Assembly (NCBI GenBank): GCA_013286315.1
Contig: JABDFX010000019.1
Coordinates: 1-37,685 of the forward strand
DNA length: 37,685 bases
Direction: 5' to 3'
From: Bacteroidota bacterium
GTDB lineage: Bacteria; Bacteroidota; Bacteroidia; Chitinophagales; Chitinophagaceae
Shown here: piece after piece, positions 18,748 to 27,586 of the stretch
Layout of the letters: each line of letters begins with the position of its first letter
Position numbering within the stretch: the stretch's first letter is position 1
Notes under the pieces: model-generated
Seen by the model: only the letters and a program-made list of their open reading frames with translations
Databases searched by the model: none
What the model was told of the DNA's origin: nothing
Program-made: the position numbers and the translations under genes

Positions 18748-19472
18748 AGTGCGCACTCGTTACAGGTGGTTCCAGAGGCATCGGGAGGGCCATCTGTATA
18801 AAACTTGGTTCCCTGGGTTATCATATTCTGATAAATTTTCGCTCTAATCTGGCTGAGGCTGAACAAACTCTGTCGCTTATCAAAGCAAAAAATGGAACAG
18901 GAGAACTGATTCCTTTTGACGTCAGTAATAAGATGGAAATTGCAGAAACGCTGGCCTTGTGGACAGAGGGTCACAAACAGGATCATATTGAAGTGCTCGT
19001 AAATAATGCCGGCATCAAGGAAGACACATTAATGATGTGGATGAAGGATGAACAATGGGAAAATGTGTTGCGAACCAACCTGGACAGTTTTTTTTATGTC
19101 ACACGTCCGGTGCTGAGCGATATGCTCATGAAAAGATATGGCCGCATCATCAATATCGTGTCACTATCCGGATTGAAGGGACTTCCGGGACAAACGAACT
19201 ATTCGGCGGCAAAGGGTGGTGTGATTGCTGCCACCAAAGCGCTTGCCCAGGAAGTGGGTCGTCGTGGTATAACGGTAAACGCCGTAGCACCCGGATTCAT
19301 CAAAACGGACATGACCGAAAATATCTCCGAAAAAGAAATGAAGGCGCTGATTCCCGTCAACCGCTTTGGTACTTCAGAGGAAGTTGCGCATCTGGTCGCC
19401 TTTCTGGTTTCTCCCGAAAGCGGGTATATTACCGGTGAAGTTATTTCGATTAATGGAGGCATGTATTCCTGA
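18744..19472 (+). CDS. 3-oxoacyl-ACP reductase (FabG-like SDR)
   Basis: The protein has 242 residues. It has the cofactor motif TGGSRGIGRAI, NNAG, the active-site Ser in IVSLSGLKGLPGQ, and YSAAK giving the catalytic Tyr and Lys. The C-terminus SGYITGEVISINGGMYS is the FabG hallmark. It should reduce the beta-keto group of the ACP-bound chain with NADPH, the second step of each polyene elongation cycle. The start overlaps the ammonia-lyase stop (ATGA at 18744-18747), so the two are coupled. Its place beside an aromatic lyase and several ketosynthases makes a dedicated pigment ketoreductase more likely than a housekeeping FabG. Confidence 0.92.
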   Translation: MKCALVTGGSRGIGRAICIKLGSLGYHILINFRSNLAEAEQTLSLIKAKNGTGELIPFDVSNKMEIAETLALWTEGHKQDHIEVLVNNAGIKEDTLMMWMKDEQWENVLRTNLDSFFYVTRPVLSDMLMKRYGRIINIVSLSGLKGLPGQTNYSAAKGGVIAATKALAQEVGRRGITVNAVAPGFIKTDMTENISEKEMKALIPVNRFGTSEEVAHLVAFLVSPESGYITGEVISINGGMYS

Positions 19473-19547
19473 CCCTGGCGACAATAATTTCCTGTTAACT
19501 CCTTTTTTACAACGGAAAATTTATATTGAACTATTAAACCCCTCCAT

Positions 19548-22500
19548 ATGAGAAAGGCAGCTCTCCTATTTTTCTCCACTTTGTTATTCCAGTTTATTTT
19601 TTCACAGCCAGGCAGAACAAAAGCAAATGAAAACACAGATGAGTCAGGACCATTATGGCTTCGGTATCCTTCCATATCTCCGGATGGTCATACTGTTCTA
19701 TTCTGTTTCAAAGGCGATATCTATAAAGTCTCCTCCGACGGAGGCGCTGCCATTCCTCTTACCATGAGTGAATCGGTTGAATTTTCTCCTGTATGGAGTC
19801 ATGATGGAAAATATATTGCCTTTGCCAGTAACCGGTATGGAAATTTTGATGTATTTGTAATGCCTTCGACCGGCGGAGAAGCGAAAAGACTTACCTGGTT
19901 CTCGGGGTGGGATATTCCCACTACATTCAGTCCGGATGATAAGGAAATCATTTTTATTGCAAACCGGCAGGACCTGGCAAGCAATGTACAGTTTCCGGAT
20001 GGGGGTCTCACCCAATTATATAGTGTGCCAATTGTGGGAGGTGAAGCGGCAATGTTTCTTCCGGTGCCCGCCATAGATGCCACATTCAGTTCAGATGGAA
20101 GTAAACTGATTTTTCATGATCTGAAAGGTTATGAGAACGACTGGCGGAAACACCATACTTCTTCGGTTACAAGAGATATCTGGGAATATGACCTGAAAAC
20201 AAAAAAATATACGCAGCTGACGACCAATAAGGGAGAAGACCGAAATGCGGTATTTGGTGAAAATGACAATGAATTCTATTACCTCAGTGAACAGAATGGT
20301 GGTTCCATGAATATTTACAAAAGTTCTCTGGATAATCCTTCCTCATCCGTTGCGGTAACCAGTTTCAAAGAAAATCTGGTGCGTTTCCTGAGCCGGTCGA
20401 AAAACAATACCCTTTGTTTTGGATATGACGGGGAAGTATACCTGAAGAAAGGAAATGGGGAGCCGCAAAAACTATCAGTAATAATCGCTGAAGACGGCAG
20501 GATGATCATCGACAAAACGGTTCCGGTCAATACGGGCGCAACTGAAATGAAAGTTTCTCCCAATGGAAAGGAAATCGCTTTTGTGGTGCGTGGTGAAATA
20601 TTCGTTACCAGTGTGGATGGAGGTATTACGAAAAGAATCACAAACACACCCTTTCAGGAAAGGAGTGTGAGCTGGAGTCCCGACGGCCGTTCGCTGGTAT
20701 ATGCCGCCGAGCCGGACAGCAGCTGGAATATTTATACAATCTCCATTGCCCGAAAAGAGGAACCTTATTTCTATGCGTCTACTGTTTTAAAACCTCAAAC
20801 CATCATTGCCACAAAAGCCGAAGAGTTTCAACCAGCTTATTCACCCGATGGAAAAGAAATTGCTTACCTGGAAAACCGGGTCGTACTGAAAGTGATAAAT
20901 CTGGAGAGTAAGCAAACCAGGACCATTTTGACCGCTGATAAAAATTATTCCTATGCAGATGGGGACCAATATTACTGCTGGAGCCCGGATAGTAAATGGT
21001 TCCTGGTCAGCTTTGGACAGAAAGAGAGGATACTATCGCCGGAAGTAGGTCTGGTTCCTGCCAGCGGAAAAGGACCCTTAACGAATCTCACACTGAGCGG
21101 CTACGACGACTTCGAACCGAAATGGGCTATGGATGGAAAGATGATGATATGGGGATCCACCAGGGATGGGGCCAGAGTGCAGGCAGGATATTCGGCCACC
21201 CTGGATGTATATGCTATGTTCTTTACCAAAGAAAGTTATGATCGCTTCAGGCTTTCCAAAGAAGACTACACACTGCTGAAGGAACAGGAAGATAAGGATA
21301 AGGAAAAATCCAAGGATAGTACGAAAATTGTCAAGGTCCTGGGTAAAAAAGAAAAGAAAGGCGAAAAACCTGTTACGGATACGACAGAAAAAAAGAAAGA
21401 CCTCTTGTTCGACTGGGAAAATCTGACGGACAGAAAAATGCGCATAACTACCCATACTTCCGACCTCGGTGATATGGAACTTTCCAAGGACGGTGAGAAG
21501 TTGTATTATATGGCCCATTTTGAAAAGGGCTACGATTTATGGATGACCGACCTCCGAAAAAAAGATACGAAATTGTTGAGCAAGCTTGCTGTTAAAAATC
21601 CCACTTTGCAACTCTCCGGTGATGGCAAGTCGTTGTTTCTGCTGGCGGAAGGAAAAATAATGAAAATCGATCCGGAAACCGGGAAAACAGAACCGGTAAA
21701 TATCAGCGGAGAGATGACGTTGGATTATGCCGGTGAAAAGGAATATATATTTGATCACAGCTGGAGACAGATCAAGGAAAAATTTTATGTGGAAGATATG
21801 CAGGGTGTTGACTGGGACCACTATTATAAAGTATACAGGAAATTCCTTCCTTATATAAATAATAATTACGACTTCGCAGAAATGCTGAGTGAATTACTTG
21901 GAGAACTCAACGCTTCGCATACCGGTTGTTATTATTTCGGTGCCCCAATCCCTAATGGCGACCGCACGGCTGCTCTTGGAATTTACTATGATTATGATTA
22001 TAAGGGAAGGGGATTGAAAATTGACGAGGTGGTTGAAAACGGACCGCTTGACAAGGCAAATTCAAAAATCAAGGCGGGAGATATCATAGAAGAAATAGAT
22101 GGCAACCCGATCACGGATTCTGTAGATCACTATAAGTATCTGAACCGGAAGGGAGGACAACTTACGCTGCTTTCCATCTATGATCCTGCGACGCATACAA
22201 GATGGCAGGAGACAGTTAAACCGATCGAAAGACAGGATGAAAGCGAATTGAAATACCAGCGCTGGGTAAAAGCAAGAAGAAAAGAAGTGGATAGTTTATC
22301 CGGTGGCAGAATTGGATACATTCATGTGCGCGCGATGAATGATGAAAGTATGCGTATTGTTATCGAGGAAGCACTTGGCCGTAACCTGAGTAAGGAAGCG
22401 CTCATCATCGATACCAGGTTCAATGGAGGAGGAAATATCCATGAACCCCTGAGTGACTTTCTCGCAGGCAAAAAATATATTGACATCATTCCGCATGGGC

Positions 22501-22853
22501 AGTATGTAGGTTCCGAGCCCTATAACAAGTGGTCAAAACCTTCCATCGTATTAATTGGCGAGGCGAACTATTCCGATGCTCACCTCTTCCCCATTGCATA
22601 TAAAATAAAAGGTATAGGAAAAACAGTTGGTATGCCCATAGCAGGAACAGGAACTTTCGTATGGTGGGAGGAACAGATCGACCCCACCCTGGTTTTCGGA
22701 ATGCCCATGGGCGGATGGAGAACAATGGATGGAATTTTCGCAGAGAATCACCAGATGGAACCTGATATCAAAGTGCGTCTGGATTATAATGTCATGACCA
22801 ACGGACGCGACCAGCAGATAGAAGCTGCTGTAGCTGAGTTGCTGAAGAAATAG
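19548..22853 (+). CDS. Tricorn-like S41 protease with PD40 propeller and PDZ domain
   Basis: The protein has 1101 residues with a signal peptide ending near FIFSQ. WD40-like/PD40 propeller repeats fill roughly 37-560 (LRYPSISPDGHTVLF, FSPVWSHDGKYIAFASNRYG, ERSVSWSPDGRSLVYAAE). A Lys/Glu-rich linker at about 577-617 follows, then the tricorn C1 region, a PDZ domain near 822-857 (GDIIEEIDGNPI) and an S41 peptidase core from about 920. The likely nucleophile is Ser1009 in EANYSDAHLFP. Tricorn-like proteins cleave peptides released by larger proteases; here export to the periplasm is expected. It sits between FabG and a ketosynthase with gaps of 75 and 38 bp and no clear role in pigment synthesis, so it may be an inserted passenger or a maturation factor. 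Confidence 0.9.
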   Translation: MRKAALLFFSTLLFQFIFSQPGRTKANENTDESGPLWLRYPSISPDGHTVLFCFKGDIYKVSSDGGAAIPLTMSESVEFSPVWSHDGKYIAFASNRYGNFDVFVMPSTGGEAKRLTWFSGWDIPTTFSPDDKEIIFIANRQDLASNVQFPDGGLTQLYSVPIVGGEAAMFLPVPAIDATFSSDGSKLIFHDLKGYENDWRKHHTSSVTRDIWEYDLKTKKYTQLTTNKGEDRNAVFGENDNEFYYLSEQNGGSMNIYKSSLDNPSSSVAVTSFKENLVRFLSRSKNNTLCFGYDGEVYLKKGNGEPQKLSVIIAEDGRMIIDKTVPVNTGATEMKVSPNGKEIAFVVRGEIFVTSVDGGITKRITNTPFQERSVSWSPDGRSLVYAAEPDSSWNIYTISIARKEEPYFYASTVLKPQTIIATKAEEFQPAYSPDGKEIAYLENRVVLKVINLESKQTRTILTADKNYSYADGDQYYCWSPDSKWFLVSFGQKERILSPEVGLVPASGKGPLTNLTLSGYDDFEPKWAMDGKMMIWGSTRDGARVQAGYSATLDVYAMFFTKESYDRFRLSKEDYTLLKEQEDKDKEKSKDSTKIVKVLGKKEKKGEKPVTDTTEKKKDLLFDWENLTDRKMRITTHTSDLGDMELSKDGEKLYYMAHFEKGYDLWMTDLRKKDTKLLSKLAVKNPTLQLSGDGKSLFLLAEGKIMKIDPETGKTEPVNISGEMTLDYAGEKEYIFDHSWRQIKEKFYVEDMQGVDWDHYYKVYRKFLPYINNNYDFAEMLSELLGELNASHTGCYYFGAPIPNGDRTAALGIYYDYDYKGRGLKIDEVVENGPLDKANSKIKAGDIIEEIDGNPITDSVDHYKYLNRKGGQLTLLSIYDPATHTRWQETVKPIERQDESELKYQRWVKARRKEVDSLSGGRIGYIHVRAMNDESMRIVIEEALGRNLSKEALIIDTRFNGGGNIHEPLSDFLAGKKYIDIIPHGQYVGSEPYNKWSKPSIVLIGEANYSDAHLFPIAYKIKGIGKTVGMPIAGTGTFVWWEEQIDPTLVFGMPMGGWRTMDGIFAENHQMEPDIKVRLDYNVMTNGRDQQIEAAVAELLKK

Positions 22854-22891
22854 GGTTCAAATTTCCAAGTTTTGTTTCCTAATTTGGCTCC

Positions 22892-24115
22892 ATGAACAGA
22901 GTGGTTATTACCGGTCTTGGCATATATTCCTGTATAGGTAAGAACCTTGAAGAGGTGAAAAACAGCCTGCGTGAAGGGAAATCAGGGATCGTTTTTGATC
23001 CTGTTCGCAAACAAATGGGGTTCCGTAGTGCGCTGACCGGATTTGTTGAACGTCCAAACCTGAAGGGTCTCCTGGATCGCCGGGCCCGGATCATGCTTCC
23101 TGAACAGGGCGAATTTGCTTATATGGCTACTTTACAAGCCCTTGCACAGGCCGGAATCGATGACGATTATATTCAAAGTCGGGAAATCGGAATTTTATAT
23201 GGCAACGACAGCTCCGCTAAATCGACAATAGAAGCTGTCGATATCATGCGTCAGAAAAAAGATACCATGCTGGTAGGATCCGGCGCTGTATTTCAAACGA
23301 TGAATTCAACGGTTACCATGAATCTGGCAACCATTTTCAAACTCAGAGGTATAAACTTCACCGTCAGCGCCGCTTGCGCCAGCGGATCCCATGCCATTGG
23401 GCTTGGATATCATTTCATAAAAACCGGCCTTCAGGAATCTGTTATCACCGGAGGGGCGCAGGAAATTAATCCGCTGTCCATGGGTAATTTTGATGCATTA
23501 TCAGCTTTTTCTTCTCATGAGAACGAACCGGAAAAAGCATCCAGGCCCTTCGACAAAGACCGGGATGGCCTGATTCCCAGTGGCGGAGCCGCAACGGTTG
23601 TTCTGGAAAGCCTGGAATCTGCCGAGAAAAGGAATGCGAATATTTTAGCGGAGGTTGTGGGGTATGGATTTTCTTCCAACGGAGAACATATTTCAAATCC
23701 CACAGTAAACGGACCCGTGCGATCATTGCTGATGGCTTTAAAAGATGCCGGGTTACCAGCAGATGCCGTTGACTATATAAACGCACATGCAACTTCTACC
23801 CAGGCAGGAGATTCAAGTGAAGCGAGGGCCCTGGTAGAAGTATTTGGAGAAAAAGCGGTTCCGGTGAGTTCGACTAAATCAATGACTGGACATGAATGCT
23901 GGATGGCAGGCGCGAGTGAAATTGTTTATTCCATGATTATGATGCAAAACGGATTCATTGCTCCCAATATCAACTTTCAAAATCCGGATGACGATTCATC
24001 CAAACTGGACATCGTAAAAACGTACACGGAAAAAAATATAAATGTATTTTTGTCGAATTCATTCGGCTTCGGGGGAACGAACTCTTCCCTGATTGTAAGA
24101 AAATGGAGACCCTAA
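22892..24115 (+). CDS. Beta-ketoacyl-ACP synthase (FabF/FabB type), first pigment KS
   Basis: The protein has 407 residues with the full condensing triad: Cys162 in SAACASGSHAIG, His299 in NAHATSTQAGD and His334 in KSMTGHE. The C-terminal NSFGFGGTNSSLIV is also typical. It should catalyse decarboxylative condensation of a malonyl-ACP unit with the growing acyl chain. It is followed 18 bp later by an ACP gene. It is one of three KS with intact triads in this locus, which fits the aryl-polyene pattern of several KS with a non-catalytic partner. Which step it performs cannot be said. Confidence 0.93.
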   Translation: MNRVVITGLGIYSCIGKNLEEVKNSLREGKSGIVFDPVRKQMGFRSALTGFVERPNLKGLLDRRARIMLPEQGEFAYMATLQALAQAGIDDDYIQSREIGILYGNDSSAKSTIEAVDIMRQKKDTMLVGSGAVFQTMNSTVTMNLATIFKLRGINFTVSAACASGSHAIGLGYHFIKTGLQESVITGGAQEINPLSMGNFDALSAFSSHENEPEKASRPFDKDRDGLIPSGGAATVVLESLESAEKRNANILAEVVGYGFSSNGEHISNPTVNGPVRSLLMALKDAGLPADAVDYINAHATSTQAGDSSEARALVEVFGEKAVPVSSTKSMTGHECWMAGASEIVYSMIMMQNGFIAPNINFQNPDDDSSKLDIVKTYTEKNINVFLSNSFGFGGTNSSLIVRKWRP

Positions 24116-24133
24116 CTGATAAACGAACCTGCC

Positions 24134-24424
24134 ATGAAACAACACCAGCCCATTATTGATAAAATCAACGGGTTTTTAAGCGAGGAATTTGAAGTGGATA
24201 CTGGGCGCATGCTACCGGAAGCAAATATCCGGCAGACGCTGGACCTGGACAGCCTTGATTATATTGATCTCGTTGTTGTCGTCGAAAACAATTTTTCCTT
24301 CAAAGTAAAACCAGAAGATTTTTTACAGATCATCAGTTTTCAGGATTTCTATACGTATATTATCTCACGCGTTCAATCTAAAGAACCAATCGATGCCGCC
24401 ATGGCAGGGCAAGTCCAGGGGTAA
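24134..24424 (+). CDS. Acyl carrier protein 1
   Basis: The protein has 96 residues and a four-helix ACP layout. The phosphopantetheine attachment site is Ser40 in LDLDSLDYIDLVVVVE, a variant of the DSL motif, with an acidic helix II. It carries the growing chain between KS, reductase and dehydratase. Its 3' end overlaps the acyltransferase gene by 32 bp, a sign of coupled translation. Two ACPs in one locus are usual for aryl-polyene clusters. Confidence 0.9.
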   Translation: MKQHQPIIDKINGFLSEEFEVDTGRMLPEANIRQTLDLDSLDYIDLVVVVENNFSFKVKPEDFLQIISFQDFYTYIISRVQSKEPIDAAMAGQVQG

Positions 24425-25271
24425 TAAAACCGGTTTTCGGATTTTTGTCTGGGTTCTTAAAAATGCCGGCCTGAGACCCGCCTACCTGTTATTACGTTTA
24501 GTTGCATTTTACTTTTTTATTTTTTCAGGAAAGGCGTTTCGCTTTCAATTTGTTTTCTTTCGTCAGCGACTGGGCTATTCCTGGCTGGGGAGCATCGGGA
24601 ATATTTACAAAAATTATTATTGGTTCGGTCAAACCATCATCGACAAGGTCGTTTTGATGTCGGGGATGAAAAGTCCCTTCCGTTTTGATTTCGAAGGTGA
24701 AGATTATTTACGGCAGATGGTCAGCCGGAATAAAGGCGGGTTACTTCTGAGTGCTCATATCGGAAATTGGGAAATAGCCGGCCATTTATTGCAGCGACTC
24801 GGTACCGATATACACATCGTAATGTACGATGGGGAAGCCCGGCAAATTAAAGACTACCTGGCAAGTGTAACCGAAAAACATTCGGCACATATTATACTCA
24901 TCAGGGAGGATCTGTCCCATATCTATGCCATACAGGAAGCATTGAATAAAAATGCATTTGTTTGTATGCACGCAGATCGTTTCCTGGAAGGCAATAAGAC
25001 GCTCAACGCTCTTTTTCTAAACAAAGCAGCCCGTTTTCCGGCAGGCCCTTTCCTGCTCGCACGCACATTCCAGGTTCCTGTTTCATTTGTTTTTGCCATG
25101 AAGGACAATTCATTCGATTATCATTTTTATGCCAGTGCCCCAAAAATGTATTCCGGCGACCGGGAATCTTCTGTCGAAGAGATGCTGCGCGATTACTGCC
25201 AGAGCATCGAAAACTGTGTCCGGAAATATCCCCTGCAGTGGTATAATTATTATGATTTTTGGGCGATTTAA
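24393..25271 (+). CDS. LpxL/HtrB-like lysophospholipid acyltransferase
   Basis: The protein has 292 residues with a hydrophobic N-terminal segment (about 30-50) and the acyltransferase H-x4-E motif, His122 to Glu127 in SAHIGNWEIAG. Downstream, FVCMHADRFLEGN and ARFPAGPFLLARTFQVPV match the late acyltransferase (lipid A biosynthesis) family. It probably transfers an acyl group from ACP to a lipid or sugar acceptor at the inner membrane; in aryl-polyene loci such enzymes are thought to attach the pigment chain to an anchor. The stop TAA lies in TTTAAGCC, a degenerate copy of the repeat seen in the following gap. Confidence 0.85.
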   Translation: MPPWQGKSRGNKTGFRIFVWVLKNAGLRPAYLLLRLVAFYFFIFSGKAFRFQFVFFRQRLGYSWLGSIGNIYKNYYWFGQTIIDKVVLMSGMKSPFRFDFEGEDYLRQMVSRNKGGLLLSAHIGNWEIAGHLLQRLGTDIHIVMYDGEARQIKDYLASVTEKHSAHIILIREDLSHIYAIQEALNKNAFVCMHADRFLEGNKTLNALFLNKAARFPAGPFLLARTFQVPVSFVFAMKDNSFDYHFYASAPKMYSGDRESSVEEMLRDYCQSIENCVRKYPLQWYNYYDFWAI

Positions 25272-25287
25272 GCCAAAAGCCCAACGT

Positions 25288-25403
25288 CTAAAGCCTAAAA
25301 CTTAAAAGAATTTTATTCAGACTGCCTGACGAATGAATTTAATATACCAATTAAAATTTTACCATTTTCGTCAAAGTTTTCGGCTCTAACCATTAGGCTT
25401 TAG
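25288..25403. repeat. 11-bp inverted repeat in the gap before the dehydratase
   Basis: CTAAAGCCTAA at 25288-25298 and its exact reverse complement TTAGGCTTTAG at 25393-25403 flank 94 bp of AT-rich DNA. The arms resemble the AAGGCT hexamer family of this window. No gene is supported in 25272-25419. Confidence 0.8.
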
Positions 25404-25419
25404 GCCTTATCTTTATGAC

Positions 25420-25839
25420 ATGTCATTCGAAATCCAAAACGCGATGGATCTGATTCCCCAGCGGATACCCTTTGTTTTCGTTGATAATCTCATTTATATA
25501 GACGACAAAACTTCCCATGGCGTTTTTAAAATTCCGGCGGAAAATATCTTCGTAAAATCCGGTTTTTATTCTGCCTCCGGCATGGTGGAATCCATGGCCC
25601 AGACTGCTGCAGCGGGAACCGGGTACTTATGCAGGAAAAATCATAAAAAGATCCCCCTGGGCTATATCGGGGCCGTACAGAAACTGGAAGTGTTTGACTG
25701 GCCACCTTCGAATGCTGAAATCACGATGGAGATAAACCTGATCACGAATATCCTTCAGGTTTCTTTGGTATCCGGGATTGTAAAATACAGGGAAAAGGTC
25801 ATGACCTCCTGTGAAATGAAAATTTTTGTAACCAATTAA
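25420..25839 (+). CDS. Hot-dog 3-hydroxyacyl-ACP dehydratase-like protein
   Basis: The protein has 139 residues with a single hot-dog fold. The helix sequence GMVESMAQTAAAGTGYLC keeps the Glu (Glu57) of FabZ/FabA-type dehydratases, followed by LGYIGAVQKLEVFDWPPS. The canonical GHFPG is absent: the matching stretch reads FVKSGFYSASG and no His is seen there. It resembles the COG4706/ApeP-like group used in aryl-polyene loci, and would dehydrate the 3-hydroxyacyl-ACP to an enoyl chain, alone or as half of a heteromer with the FabZ-like protein at 35024. Function is inferred by fold and context. Confidence 0.72.
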   Translation: MSFEIQNAMDLIPQRIPFVFVDNLIYIDDKTSHGVFKIPAENIFVKSGFYSASGMVESMAQTAAAGTGYLCRKNHKKIPLGYIGAVQKLEVFDWPPSNAEITMEINLITNILQVSLVSGIVKYREKVMTSCEMKIFVTN

Positions 25840-25929
25840 AAATGAAAAATAAACTACTGTTTTCACGATCGGCAATGTTGAAAGCAAAAACTATAGACAA
25901 TGGCAGGCAGCGGCCAAATAAATAGCCCC

Positions 25930-25955
25930 AGGCTTTTAGCCAGTGCTTTAAGCCT
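25930..25955. repeat. Degenerate hexamer-repeat copy
   Basis: AGGCTTTTAGCC and GCTTTAAGCC stand side by side between the dehydratase and the thioesterase genes and match the AAGGCT/GCCTTA family seen elsewhere in the locus. The 130-bp gap 25840-25969 shows nothing else that I can support. Confidence 0.55.
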
Positions 25956-25969
25956 CACGCATAAAATGC

Positions 25970-26395
25970 ATGATAAATAAATTAGTCTCTACTACGGAAG
26001 TATTGGTGCGCTTTAATGAAGCAGATCCGCTGGGCATTGTTTGGCATGGCCATTATATCCGATATTTCGAAGACGGCCGTGAGGATTTTGGTAACCGGTA
26101 CGGGATTGGTTATCTGGATTTTTTCAAACATGGATTTGTGATCCCGGTAGTAAATGTGGATTGCTCATTTAAAAAATCTCTGCGATACGGAGATTCGGTG
26201 ATTGTCGAAACAAGTTATATCCCATGTGAGGCAGCAAAGATTCAGTTTAACTATCGTCTTTTCAATAAAAAAACGATGGATTTGGTTGCCACAGGGAAAT
26301 CCGTGCAGGTATTTCTGGATAAGGAACAATCCAACCTCCAGTTACTCAATCCTCCTTTTTTTGAAGAATGGAAAAGAAAACATCTTTCATCCTAA
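25970..26395 (+). CDS. 4HBT-type acyl thioesterase (YbgC-like)
   Basis: The protein has 141 residues with a hot-dog fold and the 4-hydroxybenzoyl-CoA thioesterase motif: Asp19 in NEADPLGIVWHGHYIRYFED, the usual catalytic Asp. Length and layout match YbgC/FadM-like thioesterases. It would hydrolyse acyl-ACP or acyl-CoA thioesters, and here may release the polyene or edit misloaded chains. It starts 9 bp before the next ketosynthase's ATG region (its stop is at 26395 and the KS starts at 26405), so the two are co-transcribed. Confidence 0.88.
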   Translation: MINKLVSTTEVLVRFNEADPLGIVWHGHYIRYFEDGREDFGNRYGIGYLDFFKHGFVIPVVNVDCSFKKSLRYGDSVIVETSYIPCEAAKIQFNYRLFNKKTMDLVATGKSVQVFLDKEQSNLQLLNPPFFEEWKRKHLSS

Positions 26396-26404
26396 ATCCG
26401 TCCG

Positions 26405-27523
26405 ATGAGAAATGTATATGTGGTAGCTGATAATATTTATTCTCCCCTGGGCAGAAATACCAGGGCTAATATTGAAGCACTGAAACAGGGAAGATCCGGC
26501 ATCCAGTTACATACCGGCAATTTATCGCCCGATCCATATTACGCGTCACTCTTTGATACAACATTTAAAATTGAAGACGAATCAAAAACTTTCTTTGAAC
26601 AAATCGTTCTTGCTTCAGCACTTGATGCCATACAAAAGGCAGCAATAAAGCCGGCAGATAAAAGAACCGGATTTATCCTTTCTTCAACAAAAGGAAATAT
26701 AAGTCTCATAGAAAATCTAAAGAATGGATCATACCCTGAAAAAAGAATTGCTTTACATACCAGTGCATCTGTCGTTGCACGCGAACTTGGATTTAGTTCG
26801 GAACCGCTGGTTGTTTCCCATGCCTGCATATCCGGGTTGCTTGCGATAATTACGGGCATGCGATTGATACAATCGGGTTTATATGATAAGCTGGTAATTA
26901 CCGGCGCCGACCTGATCACTTCTTTTATCTATTCAGGTTTTCGGTCTTTCCAGGCCGTTAGTCAGAATCCCTGTAAACCATTTGATGCGGCACGTGATGG
27001 AATCAGTCTGGGCGAAGCGGCTGCTACAGTTATCTTATCGGCAAACGGATACCCGGGAGCAATTTTGTTAAGCGGAGGTTCTGTTTCGAATGATGCCAAT
27101 CATATTTCAGGTCCTTCGCGCACCGGGGAAGAACTGTGGTTAGCCATCCGCCGGTCACTGGAACAATCCGGTACAGACGCAAAGGATATTGATTTTATTT
27201 CAGCACATGGCACTGCTACCAGGTACAATGATGAGATGGAGGCAAAGGCAATTCATCTGGCTTCCATGGAAAAAATTCCATTGAATAGTCTGAAGGGGTA
27301 TTACGGCCATACTCTGGGTGCCGCGGGTATCCTGGAATCCATTGTTACGATACATTCCATGAAAGAAAATATCATATTCCCCACACTGGGATTTTCAACA
27401 CCCGGAACCGAATTGCCGGTAAATGTTGTAAAGGAAATAAGCAAATCAAATTTACGTAGAACATTAAAAACTGCATCCGGTTTTGGAGGATGTAATGCAG
27501 CGATTGTAATGGTTAATTGTTAA
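26405..27523 (+). CDS. Beta-ketoacyl-ACP synthase, second pigment KS
   Basis: The protein has 372 residues, a little short for FabF. The triad is intact: Cys141 in SHACISGLLAIITG, His268 in SAHGTATRYND and His302 in YYGHTLGAAG. The N-terminus VYVVADNIYSPLGRN departs from the common VVITGxG start, and the C-terminal TASGFGGCNAAIVM replaces the usual NSFGFGGxN. Such divergence is seen in aryl-polyene KS of Bacteroidota. It probably condenses malonyl-ACP with an aromatic or polyenoyl chain; its exact step is open. Its stop lies inside an AT-rich GTTAATTG-type repeat. Confidence 0.9.
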   Translation: MRNVYVVADNIYSPLGRNTRANIEALKQGRSGIQLHTGNLSPDPYYASLFDTTFKIEDESKTFFEQIVLASALDAIQKAAIKPADKRTGFILSSTKGNISLIENLKNGSYPEKRIALHTSASVVARELGFSSEPLVVSHACISGLLAIITGMRLIQSGLYDKLVITGADLITSFIYSGFRSFQAVSQNPCKPFDAARDGISLGEAAATVILSANGYPGAILLSGGSVSNDANHISGPSRTGEELWLAIRRSLEQSGTDAKDIDFISAHGTATRYNDEMEAKAIHLASMEKIPLNSLKGYYGHTLGAAGILESIVTIHSMKENIIFPTLGFSTPGTELPVNVVKEISKSNLRRTLKTASGFGGCNAAIVMVNC

Positions 27524-27540
27524 TTGATAATTGTTAACTA
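27511..27540. repeat. Short GTTAATTG-type repeat
   Basis: Three near copies of the octamer GTTAATTG/GATAATTG run from the last KS codons past its stop and end in GTTAAC. The AT-rich run contains partial self-complementarity but no GC stem, so I do not call it a terminator. Confidence 0.45.
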
Positions 27541-27564
27541 TTATTATATAATTAAAAGTCCTGG

Positions 27565-27582
27565 GCCTTAGCCTTAGCTTAA
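27565..27582. repeat. Degenerate hexamer-repeat copy (GCCTTA units)
   Basis: GGCCTTAGCCTTAGCTTA lies 4 bp before the methyltransferase start codon. It is the reverse complement of the AAGGCT-type unit and matches the right arm of the element at 16970-17119. Confidence 0.7.
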
Positions 27583-27586
27583 TAGA

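Noticed and set aside
25842-25925. Tiny frame (27 residues) between dehydratase and thioesterase
   Set aside because: It has an uncharacteristic composition, no recognisable domain and too short a length to support.
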